In this document: positions 1 through 9,866 of the stretch, one piece after another
Position numbering within the stretch: position 1 is the first letter of the stretch
Layout: the number at the start of each line of letters is the position of its first letter
DNA from: Myxococcales bacterium
GTDB taxonomy: Bacteria > Myxococcota_A > Polyangia > Polyangiales > Ga0077539
Direction of reading: 5' to 3'
Assembly: GCA_013298625.1 (NCBI GenBank)
Contig: JAAFIF010000003.1
Span: forward strand, 1 to 64,000
Length of the DNA stretch: 64,000 nucleotides
Program-made: the position numbers and the translations under genes
The notes under the pieces: generated by a model
The model's database searches: none
Told to the model about the DNA's origin: nothing
Seen by the model: only the letters and a program-made list of their open reading frames with translations

Positions 1-885
1 CCCGTGATCAACTGGATGCTCGCCGTCTCGTGCATCCTGCTCGTCCTGGTCTTTCGCCAATCGACGAAGCTCGCCGCCGCCTTCGGCCTCGCCGTGAGCG
101 GAACGATGGCCATCACCTCCATCGTCTTCTTCGTCGTCGCCCGCCGCACCTGGGGCTGGAGCGCAGCGAAAGCGACCGCAATTCTGCTGCTGTTTCTCTC
201 GTTCGACCTCCCCTTCCTCGTCGCCAACCTGCTCAAGTTCTTCGACGGCGGCTACCTCCCGCTCGTCGTCGGCGCGCTGTTCTTCGCGGGCATGGCCATC
301 TGGCGCCGAGGCCGCTCGCTCTTGGGCGAGCACTACGCCGACCGCGTCTCCGAGCTGGCGCCCTTCATCGCGTCGCTCTCCGAGCAAGACAGCGCGCGCC
401 CGTACGCCCCGACGCCGTCGAGCGTGCAGCGGCTCCACGGCGTGGGCGTGTTCATGACCTCCACCAGCCGCGGCGTGCCGCCGGTGCTCGATCACCTCGT
501 GCGTCGGATGCGCTCGCTGCACAGCACGGTCGTGCTCGTCACGATCAACACAGACCACGTCCCGGTCGTCACCGACGCCGATCGCGTGACGGTCGAAGCG
601 CTGGGCGGCGGCTTCTATCGCGTCCTCGTGCGCGTGGGCTTCATCGAGACCCCCGATGTTCCGAAGGAGCTCGCGATCGCCGTCGAGAAGGGGCTGCCCA
701 TCGACCCGAAGACCGCGACGTATTTTCTCGGACGAGAGACCTTCATCGCGAGCCCCAAGGGCCGCATGGGGCGCGTCGCCGAGAGCGTGTTCGCGCTGCT
801 CTCTCGCAACGCTCGCAACGCCACGCTCTACTTCAACATCCCCACCGAGCAGGTCGTCGAGGTCGGCATGCAGATCGACCTCTGA
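1..885 (+). CDS. kup: Kup family potassium uptake protein, C-terminal part (5' truncated by window edge)
   Basis: This is the C-terminal part of a Kup/TrkD low-affinity K+/H+ symporter of the inner membrane. The reading frame is open to the first base, so the N-terminus lies outside the window. About 295 residues are visible. The first 100 hold three or four hydrophobic helices, including the family stretch around GTMAITS and a charged loop with LLKFFDGGYLPL. A cytoplasmic domain of about 190 residues follows. It carries the Kup landmarks FMTS, HVPVV, GFIETPDVP, YFLGRETF and a final NATLYFNIP...VEVGMQIDL. No operon partner is visible; the VanW gene begins 57 bp downstream. Family assignment is very secure, but the substrate specificity was not tested. 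Confidence 0.95.
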   Translation, partial: PVINWMLAVSCILLVLVFRQSTKLAAAFGLAVSGTMAITSIVFFVVARRTWGWSAAKATAILLLFLSFDLPFLVANLLKFFDGGYLPLVVGALFFAGMAIWRRGRSLLGEHYADRVSELAPFIASLSEQDSARPYAPTPSSVQRLHGVGVFMTSTSRGVPPVLDHLVRRMRSLHSTVVLVTINTDHVPVVTDADRVTVEALGGGFYRVLVRVGFIETPDVPKELAIAVEKGLPIDPKTATYFLGRETFIASPKGRMGRVAESVFALLSRNARNATLYFNIPTEQVVEVGMQIDL

Positions 886-942
886 GCCGTTCGCGGAATA
901 CTTCGCACCCCGCCCGGCGCTACCCTCGGGTGGAGGCCCCCC

Positions 943-1884
943 ATGAGCGACCGTGAGCCCATCGTCCCCATCGCGAGGCTGCGCGTCGCTGGACCCGCCC
1001 CGCGGCCCACGCTCTTGCGAGAGTCTCCGTGGGCGCTCCGCGCGCGCGAGGCCAAACGCGCGCTGCTCACCGCGCGACGGCTCGCCGAGTGGCAGCTCGC
1101 GCCCACGAAATTCGCTCGCCCGACCCTCGGTGCATCACTGTTCAGCCTGCGGGTCCGATTCGAAGAGCGCGTCTCGCTCGCGCGCACGGACCCGCACGCG
1201 CAGCCGGAGTTCGAGCGAGGAAAGCGCCACAACGTCCGCCTCGCTGCGAGCGCGTTCGACGGCCTCTCGCTCGGCCCAGAAACGGTCTTCTCTTTCTGGC
1301 GCACGCTCGGCCCCGCCCTCGCGTCGCGCGGCTTCGTCGCTGGCATGGAGCTTCGCGGCGGCTGCGTCGTGCCCTCCATCGGCGGCGGTCTCTGTCTGCT
1401 CTCGAACGCGCTCTTTCGACTCTGTCTCGCGGCGGACTTCGTCGTGCACGAGCGGCACGGGCACACGCTCGAGGCCGTTCCGCTCGCAGAGGGAGCGCTG
1501 TGGGGCGCGGACGCCACCGTCGCGTACGCGCACATCGACCTGCGTTTTGCACCGCGCGACGGGCGATGGACCTTGCGCGCACACGTCACCGAACACGAGC
1601 TCGTCCTCTCGCTCGAAGGCGACGCAGAGCCTTCGCACACGGTCGAGCTCTTCAACCAGCACGTCCACATCGAACACACGGACACCGGGCCCGTTCGCGT
1701 CGGCGAACTCGTGCGTCGCCGCACCGACGCTCGCACGGGAGCGACCCTCGTCGAGCGCGTCGCCGAAGACCGCAAGCGCGTCCTCTCGGAGCACGACCTC
1801 GGCCGCAACTGCGTCACCTGCAACGAGACCTCGTGCCACGCGCGCGAAGCGCAGCTCGCGCTGATTTCTCCCTCGCAACGCTGA
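943..1884 (+). CDS. VanW family protein with C-terminal cysteine motif
   Basis: The 313-residue protein has a VanW core, best seen at about residues 105-185. It includes SLGPETVFSFWRTLGP and GGGLCLLSNALF, the family's conserved blocks. VanW proteins accompany glycopeptide resistance clusters in Gram-positives but also occur widely without them, and their biochemical role is unknown. No signal peptide is evident, so the protein is probably cytoplasmic. The extreme C-terminus carries CVTCNETSCHA, a CxxC-x4-C arrangement that could bind metal or form a disulfide. The downstream glycosyltransferase-like gene starts 8 bp after the stop codon, so the two are probably co-translated, perhaps in cell-surface glycan work. 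The ATG at 943 has no strong ribosome-binding site but begins a full-length product. Confidence 0.85.
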   Translation: MSDREPIVPIARLRVAGPAPRPTLLRESPWALRAREAKRALLTARRLAEWQLAPTKFARPTLGASLFSLRVRFEERVSLARTDPHAQPEFERGKRHNVRLAASAFDGLSLGPETVFSFWRTLGPALASRGFVAGMELRGGCVVPSIGGGLCLLSNALFRLCLAADFVVHERHGHTLEAVPLAEGALWGADATVAYAHIDLRFAPRDGRWTLRAHVTEHELVLSLEGDAEPSHTVELFNQHVHIEHTDTGPVRVGELVRRRTDARTGATLVERVAEDRKRVLSEHDLGRNCVTCNETSCHAREAQLALISPSQR

Positions 1885-1892
1885 GCGCAGCC

Positions 1893-2903
1893 ATGCTCGC
1901 CATCATCGCTCCAGAGCCCGCCCCCTGGATCGCTCGCGCCCTCGCCGAACACGACGGCCCCGTGTGGATCTTCGCGCCGTGGGACCTCTCGCTCGAAGCG
2001 CGATGGCTGCCCGCTTCGCTGCGCGCCAAGGTCCAGCGCTTCGTCGCGCCCGCTCGCGATCGATCCCACGTCCACGGCGTGCTCGGCTGGCCGCTCGCCC
2101 TGGCGGCCTCGCGCTTGTGGGAGCGCGGTCGCACGGACCGTCAGCTCGCCGCGCGCTTCGCCTTTCGCGCCGCGGTCGACGCGCTCGCGAGCAGGTATTT
2201 GCCTCGCGAAGCGACCGCGCTGCTCGCGCCGTCCGGCGCCGCTCGGCAGAGCTTCGCCGAGGCGCTCTCGCGCCCGCGCGCCGTCGAGCGCACGTTGATT
2301 CAAGACGTCCCTGTGCTGCCCGCGCTGCACGCGGACCTCGAGCGCGCCGCGCAGCTGCACCCCGAGAGCGTGTTCTTGCGGCGCTACCGGGCGACGCACG
2401 AGACCGTGGCGAGGCAGCGCGCCGAGTGGCAGCTCGCGACCACGGTCCGCGCGCGAGGAGCGTACGCAGCAGAGTCCCTGCGTACGTGGGGCTGCGCTTG
2501 CGCGATCACCGAGCCCGCGCCGCTCGCGCGTCCTGCGCCCTTGCCCGTGCAGCCCGCCGCCGTCCGCACCATCCTCCTCGCCGGCCTCGCCGCGGCTCGC
2601 AACGGAACGCACGAAGCCCTCTCCCTCCTCGACGCGCTCCCCAACGTTACCCTGCTCGTCCGCCGCGCCGAGGGCAGCGAGCCCCGCGCGCTCTTCGATC
2701 ACCCCCGCGTGCGAGAGAGCACGCAGCGCGAGCGAAGCGCCCTCGACGGGGTGGACCTCGTGGTGGCCCCAGGGCTGTGCGAGGGCTATTCGCCAGAGGT
2801 TTCGCTGGCGATCGAGCGCGGAGTCCCGCTGGTGGCCACGCGCCGAGCGCGGGGCGCGTGCGTCGTCGACGAAGGCTGGGACGAGCTCGTCGCGAGGGTG
2901 TAG
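1893..2903 (+). CDS. Glycosyltransferase-like protein linked to VanW gene
   Basis: The 336-residue protein has no signal peptide. Its layout resembles a short group-1 (GT-B/GT4-like) glycosyltransferase. The N-terminal half contains an APSGAARQSFAEA stretch and long amphipathic helices. The C-terminal half holds a PVRTILLAG-type strand (about residue 225), a region resembling NVTLLVRR, and a terminal block VAPGLCEGYSPEVSLAIERGVPLVAT. That block matches the usual GT4 donor-binding logic, where E and G residues precede a helix and then GxPLVAT. I infer transfer of a sugar to a surface molecule, with the VanW protein encoded 8 bp upstream as partner. The ATG at 1893 was chosen because it follows the VanW stop directly and starts a hydrophobic beta-strand. 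The acceptor is unknown. Confidence 0.6.
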   Translation: MLAIIAPEPAPWIARALAEHDGPVWIFAPWDLSLEARWLPASLRAKVQRFVAPARDRSHVHGVLGWPLALAASRLWERGRTDRQLAARFAFRAAVDALASRYLPREATALLAPSGAARQSFAEALSRPRAVERTLIQDVPVLPALHADLERAAQLHPESVFLRRYRATHETVARQRAEWQLATTVRARGAYAAESLRTWGCACAITEPAPLARPAPLPVQPAAVRTILLAGLAAARNGTHEALSLLDALPNVTLLVRRAEGSEPRALFDHPRVRESTQRERSALDGVDLVVAPGLCEGYSPEVSLAIERGVPLVATRRARGACVVDEGWDELVARV

Positions 2904-2981
2904 TCATTCTCACCGCTGCGAATCCAGTTCGCATCGGTGCGTTGGCGACCCTCTGCGCTCGACCGTACGGTTCGGCCCGTG

Positions 2982-3440
2982 ATGAACCACCGCACGTTGC
3001 TCTCCGTCGTTCTCGTCTCTGCGCTCGCGACGAGCGCCGCTGCCTGTCTGGGCAAACCCTCGTGCAGCAACGCTTCGCGCTATTCGTTTACTGGCGTCTT
3101 TGCCCCGGCGGCTGGCCCGCTCGCGGACGCGACGATCTGCAGCATCAGCACGTCGTCGTTCGACAGCTCGGCCAACACGTACCTCTGGGGCAGCCGCGAG
3201 GACATCCGCCCGCTGCAGCTTCGAGTGCGCGTGGCGATGCGCGCGCAGGGCTGGCAAGAGTACGACCCGAGCAACGAGTACGTCCGAGCCAACCCCGACA
3301 AGCTGTCCTTTCGTCAGGGGGCGCAGCTGCTGTCGTACGAGTTTCGGGCCAGTACGTTTCGGTTCTTCGGACCCAACGAGCGCGACGCCATCAACGTGAG
3401 GGTGTCCTCGTCCAGAGAGCAGCCGCGGCGCTGGCGCTGA
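2982..3440 (+). CDS. Small putative lipoprotein
   Basis: The 152-residue protein begins with a clear lipoprotein signal: a short basic N-terminus, a hydrophobic core and the lipobox SAAAC near residue 22. The mature part has one more cysteine pair within the first 35 residues, and a mixed alpha/beta body ending in an RQGAQLLSYEFRAS strand. I recognise no family. The ATG at 2982 is preferred over an upstream in-frame start because it places the signal peptide at the N-terminus. It is probably anchored in the inner or outer membrane on the periplasmic side. The neighbouring genes give no functional hint. Confidence 0.7.
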   Translation: MNHRTLLSVVLVSALATSAAACLGKPSCSNASRYSFTGVFAPAAGPLADATICSISTSSFDSSANTYLWGSREDIRPLQLRVRVAMRAQGWQEYDPSNEYVRANPDKLSFRQGAQLLSYEFRASTFRFFGPNERDAINVRVSSSREQPRRWR

Positions 3441-3485
3441 TCGCGCGTCCTGCGCACGCTCGCTCGCCGTATCATCGCCGTCGCT

Positions 3486-4340
3486 TTGAGCGACATCGAG
3501 TGGGAAGACCTTCGCATCCTCGACGCCATCGTGCGCGCGGGGACCATCGCGGACGCCGCGCGCGACCTGGGGATCTCTGCCTCGACGATCTACCGACGCA
3601 TGACCGCGCTCGAGACCGCGACGGGGCAGTCGTGCATCGTGCGCGGGGACGGGACCGTGGTGCTCACCGACGCAGGAAGAGCGCTCGCGCGCGTGGCGCA
3701 CACGACACGCAGGGGCGTGCTCGACGTGCAGGGGGCGTTTCGCGCGAAAGAGACCGCGATCGCCGGTGAGATCACGCTCACGACCGTCGAAGCGCTGCTG
3801 CCGTACCTCGCGAAGCCGATCGTCGAGCTGTCGGACAAGTACCCGGTGACGGTCACGCTCTCGCTGACCGATCGCGGACCGAGCGTGCGCGACCGCGAGG
3901 TGGACTGCGCGATCGCGATCGTCAAGCGACCGCCCCCGAGCTGTTGGGGACGGCGGCTGTGCAAGCTGCCCTACGGGGTCTTCGGGACGAAACAAGCGCT
4001 CGCGCGCAAGACCGAGCGGCTGTGGGTGTGCCGAGAAGAGTCCGAGAAGAGCTCGCCAGAGTCCGCGTGGGAGCGCGAGAACGCCGGGCGAATCGCAGCG
4101 CGGGCGAAGTTTGCGGCGGTGGTCGACCTCGCGGCGCTCGGCGTCGGGGTGGCCCTGTTGCCGAGGCTCCTCGCGCACATGAAGGGCTCGCTCGTCGAGG
4201 CGACCGAGCACCGAGAGAGCGTCGCGCACCTGACGCGCACGGCGTGGATCCTCACGCACGAAGACCAGCGAAAGACCCCGCGGATCGCGGCGCTGGTGGA
4301 CGCGCTCGCGCGGCACTTCGACGAGTTCAAAGTGGATTGA
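3486..4340 (+). CDS. LysR-type transcriptional regulator
   Basis: The 284-residue protein has an N-terminal winged helix (residues 5-60). A recognition segment, AARDLGISASTIYRRMTALE, is followed by a wing and VVLTDAGRALA. This is the LysR family pattern, although the usual SQPAVS is replaced by SASTIY. The remainder fits the periplasmic-binding-like effector domain. It is somewhat shortened relative to the usual 300-residue length, and the middle of the domain is poorly conserved. The start is TTG at 3486, since no ATG precedes the helix-turn-helix. It is a single gene with the S55 peptidase gene 67 bp downstream on the same strand. Its target and effector are unknown. Confidence 0.8.
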   Translation: MSDIEWEDLRILDAIVRAGTIADAARDLGISASTIYRRMTALETATGQSCIVRGDGTVVLTDAGRALARVAHTTRRGVLDVQGAFRAKETAIAGEITLTTVEALLPYLAKPIVELSDKYPVTVTLSLTDRGPSVRDREVDCAIAIVKRPPPSCWGRRLCKLPYGVFGTKQALARKTERLWVCREESEKSSPESAWERENAGRIAARAKFAAVVDLAALGVGVALLPRLLAHMKGSLVEATEHRESVAHLTRTAWILTHEDQRKTPRIAALVDALARHFDEFKVD

Positions 4341-4407
4341 GCGCTGGCGGCGGCGCGGCGCCCTTCCCGGTCGAACGAGTGTGCCGTAGGCTCCGCGGCA
4401 TTCACAC

Positions 4408-6237
4408 GTGCGACGGGCTGTAGTCACTCTCGCGCTCTGCGCGACCTCCCTCGTGTCCGCGGCGTTGGCGATCGCTCAGAGCGCGCCCACTCCGCGAACG
4501 ATCTCGGTCGATGAGCTCCGCCCCGGCATGCGCGGGTACGGGCTCTCGGTCTTCAGCGGAACCCGGCCCGAGCGCTTCGAGGTCGAAATCGTCGGGACCC
4601 TGCGAAACTTCAGGCCGAGACAAGACCTGGTGCTGATTCGCACGACGCACCCGATCTTGCAGCGGGCCAACACGGTCGGCGGCATGTCCGGCTCGCCCAT
4701 CTACGTGGACGACAAGCTCGTCGGCGCGTACGCGTACGGCTGGGAGTTTGGCAACGAGCCCATCGCCGGGGTGACGCCCATCTCGAACATGTTGGCCGAG
4801 CTCGGTCGCCCGAGGCGCACGCCGCCGGGGATGGTTCCCGGGTACACGGTGCCGGTTCCGATGGCGGGGCCGAGCGAGGGCGGGCCCAATCGCAGGCAGA
4901 CCGCGCTCGAAAACGCCGCGTCGCAGCTGCGGCTCGCGCGCGCGCCGGTGCAGACGCCCTTCGGCGCGCTCGCGCCGCTGGCGGTCCCGCTCAGCGTGGC
5001 GGGGATGAGCACGGGCGCCGTGCGGTTCTTGTCAGAAGCATTCGAGCCGATGGGCATCGTCCCGATGCAAGCCGCAGGGACGGGGACGCCGCGGCCCGAG
5101 CCGGGCACGCCGTCGCACTACGAGCCCGGCGGATCGGTCAGCGTTCAGCTCATCAGCGGAGACATCTCCGGCGCAGGCACGGGAACGGTCACCTGGGTGC
5201 GCGGCCCCGAGGTCCTCGGCTTCGGTCACCCGATGATGGAGCTCGGCGAAGTGGCCCTCCCTGCGGCGCTCTCGCGAGTATCTTGGATCCTCTCGAGCTC
5301 GCGTCGATCGTTCAAGATCGCCGAGCCCGTGCGCCCGCTCGGCGCGCTCGTGCAAGACCGCCCGAGCACGATCATCGTGGACGAGCGCGAGACCGCGCCG
5401 ATGGTCCCGATGCGCGTCCGCATCCGCGGCAACGACGGCGCGCCGCAAAACGATTGGAACGTCAACGTCGCCTTTCACCGCGCCCTCTTCGCGCGGCTCG
5501 TCGGCAGCGTCGTGGCGACCACGCTCGAGACCGCCGCGGGCGACATGTCCGACGCGGCGTACACGATCGAAGCGCGAGTGCACACGCGGGATCGCGGCGT
5601 GCTCTCGTTCACCGACGTGGGCGCGACGCTCTCGGGGCCGGGGTCCATCTCGCCGCTCTCGATGTCCTTCTACGAAGCCGTGGATCGACTGACGGACAAC
5701 CCGTTTCAGCCCGTGCGCATCGACCGCGTCGAAGTGGACGTGAACCTTCGCTGGCGTCGCGAGCTGTACTTCGTGCGCAACGTGACGCTCTCGCAAGCCG
5801 AGGCGGACCCCGGTCGCACCGTGCAGCTGCAGGTCTCGTTGGGCCAATACGCAGCGGCGCCCATCACCAGGACGATCCCCATCGAAGTGCCCCGCGAGAT
5901 GGCGGGCCGAGAGATGGAGATCGAAGTGATGCCGGGCGGCGAGGCGACGCCGGACATGGCCGAGCCCGAGAGCATCGACGACCTCGTGCGCAACCTCACG
6001 ACGAGCTACCCGGACGACGCGCTGGTGGTGGTCGTTCGCATGCCGGGGCAGGGCGCGCTGATCCGCGGTCGAACGCTGTACAACCTGCCGTCGAGCGCGG
6101 CGGACGCGCTGCGACCGGGGGCGAGCACGGACGGCGCTGAGCTCATGGGCAACGTGCGCAGGACGGTGGTGCCGCTCGGGCGCATCGTGGTGGGGCGCGA
6201 TCGAGTGCGCCTGCGTGTGCGCGAGCTGCGACAGTAA
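4408..6237 (+). CDS. Exported SpoIVB-type (S55) serine peptidase homologue
   Basis: The 609-residue protein starts at GTG 4408 with a cleavable signal peptide ending near AQS (residue 25). Residues 30-330 match the S55 family, whose founding member SpoIVB cleaves SpoIVFA during Bacillus sporulation. The block NTVGGMSGSPIYVDDKLVGAYAYGW has the GMSGS nucleophile motif (serine at about residue 94). Further on, LGFGHPMMELGEVALP is another family hallmark. Residues 340-609 form a beta-rich C-terminal region not present in SpoIVB. The protein probably acts in the periplasm. The next gene, also exported, starts 59 bp downstream and may be co-transcribed. The substrate is unknown; proteolytic activity is inferred from the motif alone. 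Confidence 0.8.
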   Translation: MRRAVVTLALCATSLVSAALAIAQSAPTPRTISVDELRPGMRGYGLSVFSGTRPERFEVEIVGTLRNFRPRQDLVLIRTTHPILQRANTVGGMSGSPIYVDDKLVGAYAYGWEFGNEPIAGVTPISNMLAELGRPRRTPPGMVPGYTVPVPMAGPSEGGPNRRQTALENAASQLRLARAPVQTPFGALAPLAVPLSVAGMSTGAVRFLSEAFEPMGIVPMQAAGTGTPRPEPGTPSHYEPGGSVSVQLISGDISGAGTGTVTWVRGPEVLGFGHPMMELGEVALPAALSRVSWILSSSRRSFKIAEPVRPLGALVQDRPSTIIVDERETAPMVPMRVRIRGNDGAPQNDWNVNVAFHRALFARLVGSVVATTLETAAGDMSDAAYTIEARVHTRDRGVLSFTDVGATLSGPGSISPLSMSFYEAVDRLTDNPFQPVRIDRVEVDVNLRWRRELYFVRNVTLSQAEADPGRTVQLQVSLGQYAAAPITRTIPIEVPREMAGREMEIEVMPGGEATPDMAEPESIDDLVRNLTTSYPDDALVVVVRMPGQGALIRGRTLYNLPSSAADALRPGASTDGAELMGNVRRTVVPLGRIVVGRDRVRLRVRELRQ

Positions 6238-6267
6238 ATTCACTGGTGAATATCGATTTCTCCAGTG
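6238..6267. promoter_or_regulatory. Palindromic intergenic element
   Basis: Directly after the TAA stop of the S55 peptidase gene is the perfect palindrome ATTCAC-TG-GTGAAT (6238-6251). A CACTGG copy inside it is matched by CCAGTG at 6262-6267, so a small stem-loop can also form. No T-run follows, so this is not a clear terminator. It may be an operator for the downstream gene. Confidence 0.35.
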
Positions 6268-6296
6268 CGAAGAAGACTTCGAGTGAGACACAGAGA

Positions 6297-8330
6297 ATGA
6301 ACAAGAGACTCTCTCTCCTGGCGTGCCTCGCGATCGCGGGGACCGGTGCTTTGGCGGTCGTTCCGCGCGGGTCCGAGGCGGTGCAGACGCGCACGCTGGT
6401 GATCGACTCCGCCGGCGATTTTGCAGCGGGAACGATGGATCGCACGGCGGTCACCTCCGACGGCAGCGTCGTGCTCGGGCAAGACATCACCCGCGTCGCG
6501 CTCGACCCCGCGGCGGGCGGCGTGTGGTCGCTCTTCGAGGGGACCGACGGCTTGTACGCCGGCACGGCGAGCGACGGCAGGGTGTACCGCATCGCCAACG
6601 GCCGCGCAGAACACTGGGCAAACACCGGCGGAATCGCGGTCACTGCGATCGTCGCGGGCGAGGGCAACGCCCTGTACGCCGCGCTCGTGGGCAGCGGCAA
6701 CATCGTGCGGCTCCGCGGACCGCAGAACGGTCAGCCGCGCGAGGGCGAGCGCTTCGCCGCGCTGCCCGGGGTCGAGCACGTGTGGGCGCTCGCGTACGAC
6801 AGCGCGCGCCGCACGCTCTTCGCCGCGACGGGCCCGGACGGAAAGCTCTTCGCCATCGACGCCCAAGGCCGCGCCACGGTCGTCTTCGACGCCGAAGAAT
6901 CCAGCCTGTACTCCCTCGCCATCGGCCCCAACAACACCGTGTACGCGGGCACCGGCGGCGGCACCACGGCGGTCGTGTACGCCGTTCGTGGCCCGAGCGA
7001 CGCGCGCGCGGTGGTCCGGCTCGCGGGCAACGAAGTGAAGCAGATCCGCGTGGTGGGCGACTCGCTCTACGTCGCCGCCAACGAGTTCGCCGAAGGCCTC
7101 TCGCTGCCCACCGGCCGCTCGGCGCTCGCCTCGCGCTCTCCCTCCCCCGGCGGAACGGGCGGCACCCGCGGTCGCCCCGGCCGCGGCGCCGTGTACATGG
7201 TCCGCGCCAACGGCGTGAGCGAGCGCCTCTTCGCCAGCACCGAGACGCACGTCACGTCCATCGAGTGGGACGCCACGCGCCGCGCGGTGCTCGCCGGCCT
7301 CGGCGCCAACGGCCGCGTCGTCTCGATCGCCGAAGACCGCACCGCGACCGTCGTCTTCGACGTCGACGAGAGCAGCGTGCTCTCGCTCTCGCTCACGGGC
7401 CGCACGCGCGCGTTCGCCACGGGAGACTCTGGCGCGGTGTACCTCGTCAACGCCAACAACGCCGAGCGCGCCACGTGGACGAGCAAGGTGCTCGACGCGA
7501 CCTCGCCCGCGCGCTGGGGCGCTGTTCGTTGGCGCGGCGGCGGGACGCTCGACTGGGAGGCGCGCACCGGCAACAGCGATCCCCCGGACGCGACGTGGTC
7601 TTCGTGGGCCGCGCTGCGCGAGGACGGGACCGTCGCAGAGAGCACCTCGCGATATGTGCAGATCCGTGCACGCTTCTCGCGCGACCCTGCGTCGACCCTG
7701 CGCGCGGTGACCGTGTACTACCTCCCGACCAACCAGCGCCCTGTGCTCACCGAGGTGACCGCGCTTCCGCGCGAAGGCGAGGCGCGCCCCGCGGTCGTCC
7801 GCTTGAACTGGAAGGTCGAGAACCCCGACAGCGACGCCCTTCGCTACCGCGTTCGCTACCGCAGCGACGGCGACAGCACCTGGCGCTCGCTGCACCGCAA
7901 CAGCGACTACACCACGGGCACCAACCTCGAGTGGGCCGTCGACGGCCTCGCCGAGGGCTTCTACCGCGTGTCCGTCGAAGCGACCGATGAAGCAGCGAAC
8001 CCCGACGGTGAAGCCCTCATGGACCGCCGCGAGAGCGAGCCCGTGCTGATCGACCTGACGCCACCCGTCGTGACCGCGCGCGTCGACAACGGGCGCATCG
8101 TCGGCGACGTGCGCGACGGCGCGACCGCGGTCACGCGCGTCGAGTACGCGATCGACACGCTCGAATGGCGCCCCGCGCGCTCGGCGGACGGCGTGCTCGA
8201 CGAGCGCGAAGAGCGCTACGAAGCGCGGGTCCCCGCGGGCCTCGCGGCGGGCGAGCACACGATCTCTGTGCGCGCGTACGACGAAGCGGGCAACATGGGC
8301 GTGAGCAGCACGACGTTGCGCGTTCGCTGA
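6297..8330 (+). CDS. Exported beta-propeller protein with C-terminal Ig/FN3-like domains
   Basis: The 677-residue protein has an N-terminal signal peptide (SLLACLAIAGTGALA) when started at ATG 6297, which I prefer over a GTG 17 codons upstream. Residues 50-390 contain at least six propeller-like repeats of the form LYAGTASDGRVYRI / LFAATGPDGKLFAID / VYAGTGGGTTAVVYAV. This type is found in exported myxobacterial proteins of unknown role. A jelly-roll-like region follows (about 400-480). Then come one FN3-like domain (RPVLTEVTALP to FYRVSVEATDEA) and a final Ig-like domain with DLTPPVV and DEAGNMG. It lies 59 bp after the S55 peptidase gene on the same strand, so joint periplasmic function is possible. 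No catalytic motif is seen. Confidence 0.75.
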   Translation: MNKRLSLLACLAIAGTGALAVVPRGSEAVQTRTLVIDSAGDFAAGTMDRTAVTSDGSVVLGQDITRVALDPAAGGVWSLFEGTDGLYAGTASDGRVYRIANGRAEHWANTGGIAVTAIVAGEGNALYAALVGSGNIVRLRGPQNGQPREGERFAALPGVEHVWALAYDSARRTLFAATGPDGKLFAIDAQGRATVVFDAEESSLYSLAIGPNNTVYAGTGGGTTAVVYAVRGPSDARAVVRLAGNEVKQIRVVGDSLYVAANEFAEGLSLPTGRSALASRSPSPGGTGGTRGRPGRGAVYMVRANGVSERLFASTETHVTSIEWDATRRAVLAGLGANGRVVSIAEDRTATVVFDVDESSVLSLSLTGRTRAFATGDSGAVYLVNANNAERATWTSKVLDATSPARWGAVRWRGGGTLDWEARTGNSDPPDATWSSWAALREDGTVAESTSRYVQIRARFSRDPASTLRAVTVYYLPTNQRPVLTEVTALPREGEARPAVVRLNWKVENPDSDALRYRVRYRSDGDSTWRSLHRNSDYTTGTNLEWAVDGLAEGFYRVSVEATDEAANPDGEALMDRRESEPVLIDLTPPVVTARVDNGRIVGDVRDGATAVTRVEYAIDTLEWRPARSADGVLDEREERYEARVPAGLAAGEHTISVRAYDEAGNMGVSSTTLRVR

Positions 8331-8345
8331 GCGCTCTTTGGGGGA

Positions 8346-9854
<1,509 letters not shown>

Positions 9855-9866
9855 GGCCGTTGTTGT

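Noticed and set aside
828-2702. Long minus-strand open frame opposite kup, VanW and the glycosyltransferase gene
   Set aside because: GC-rich coding sequence leaves long frames on the opposite strand. This one has a low-complexity, Arg/Ala-rich translation with no domain and overlaps three well-supported genes.
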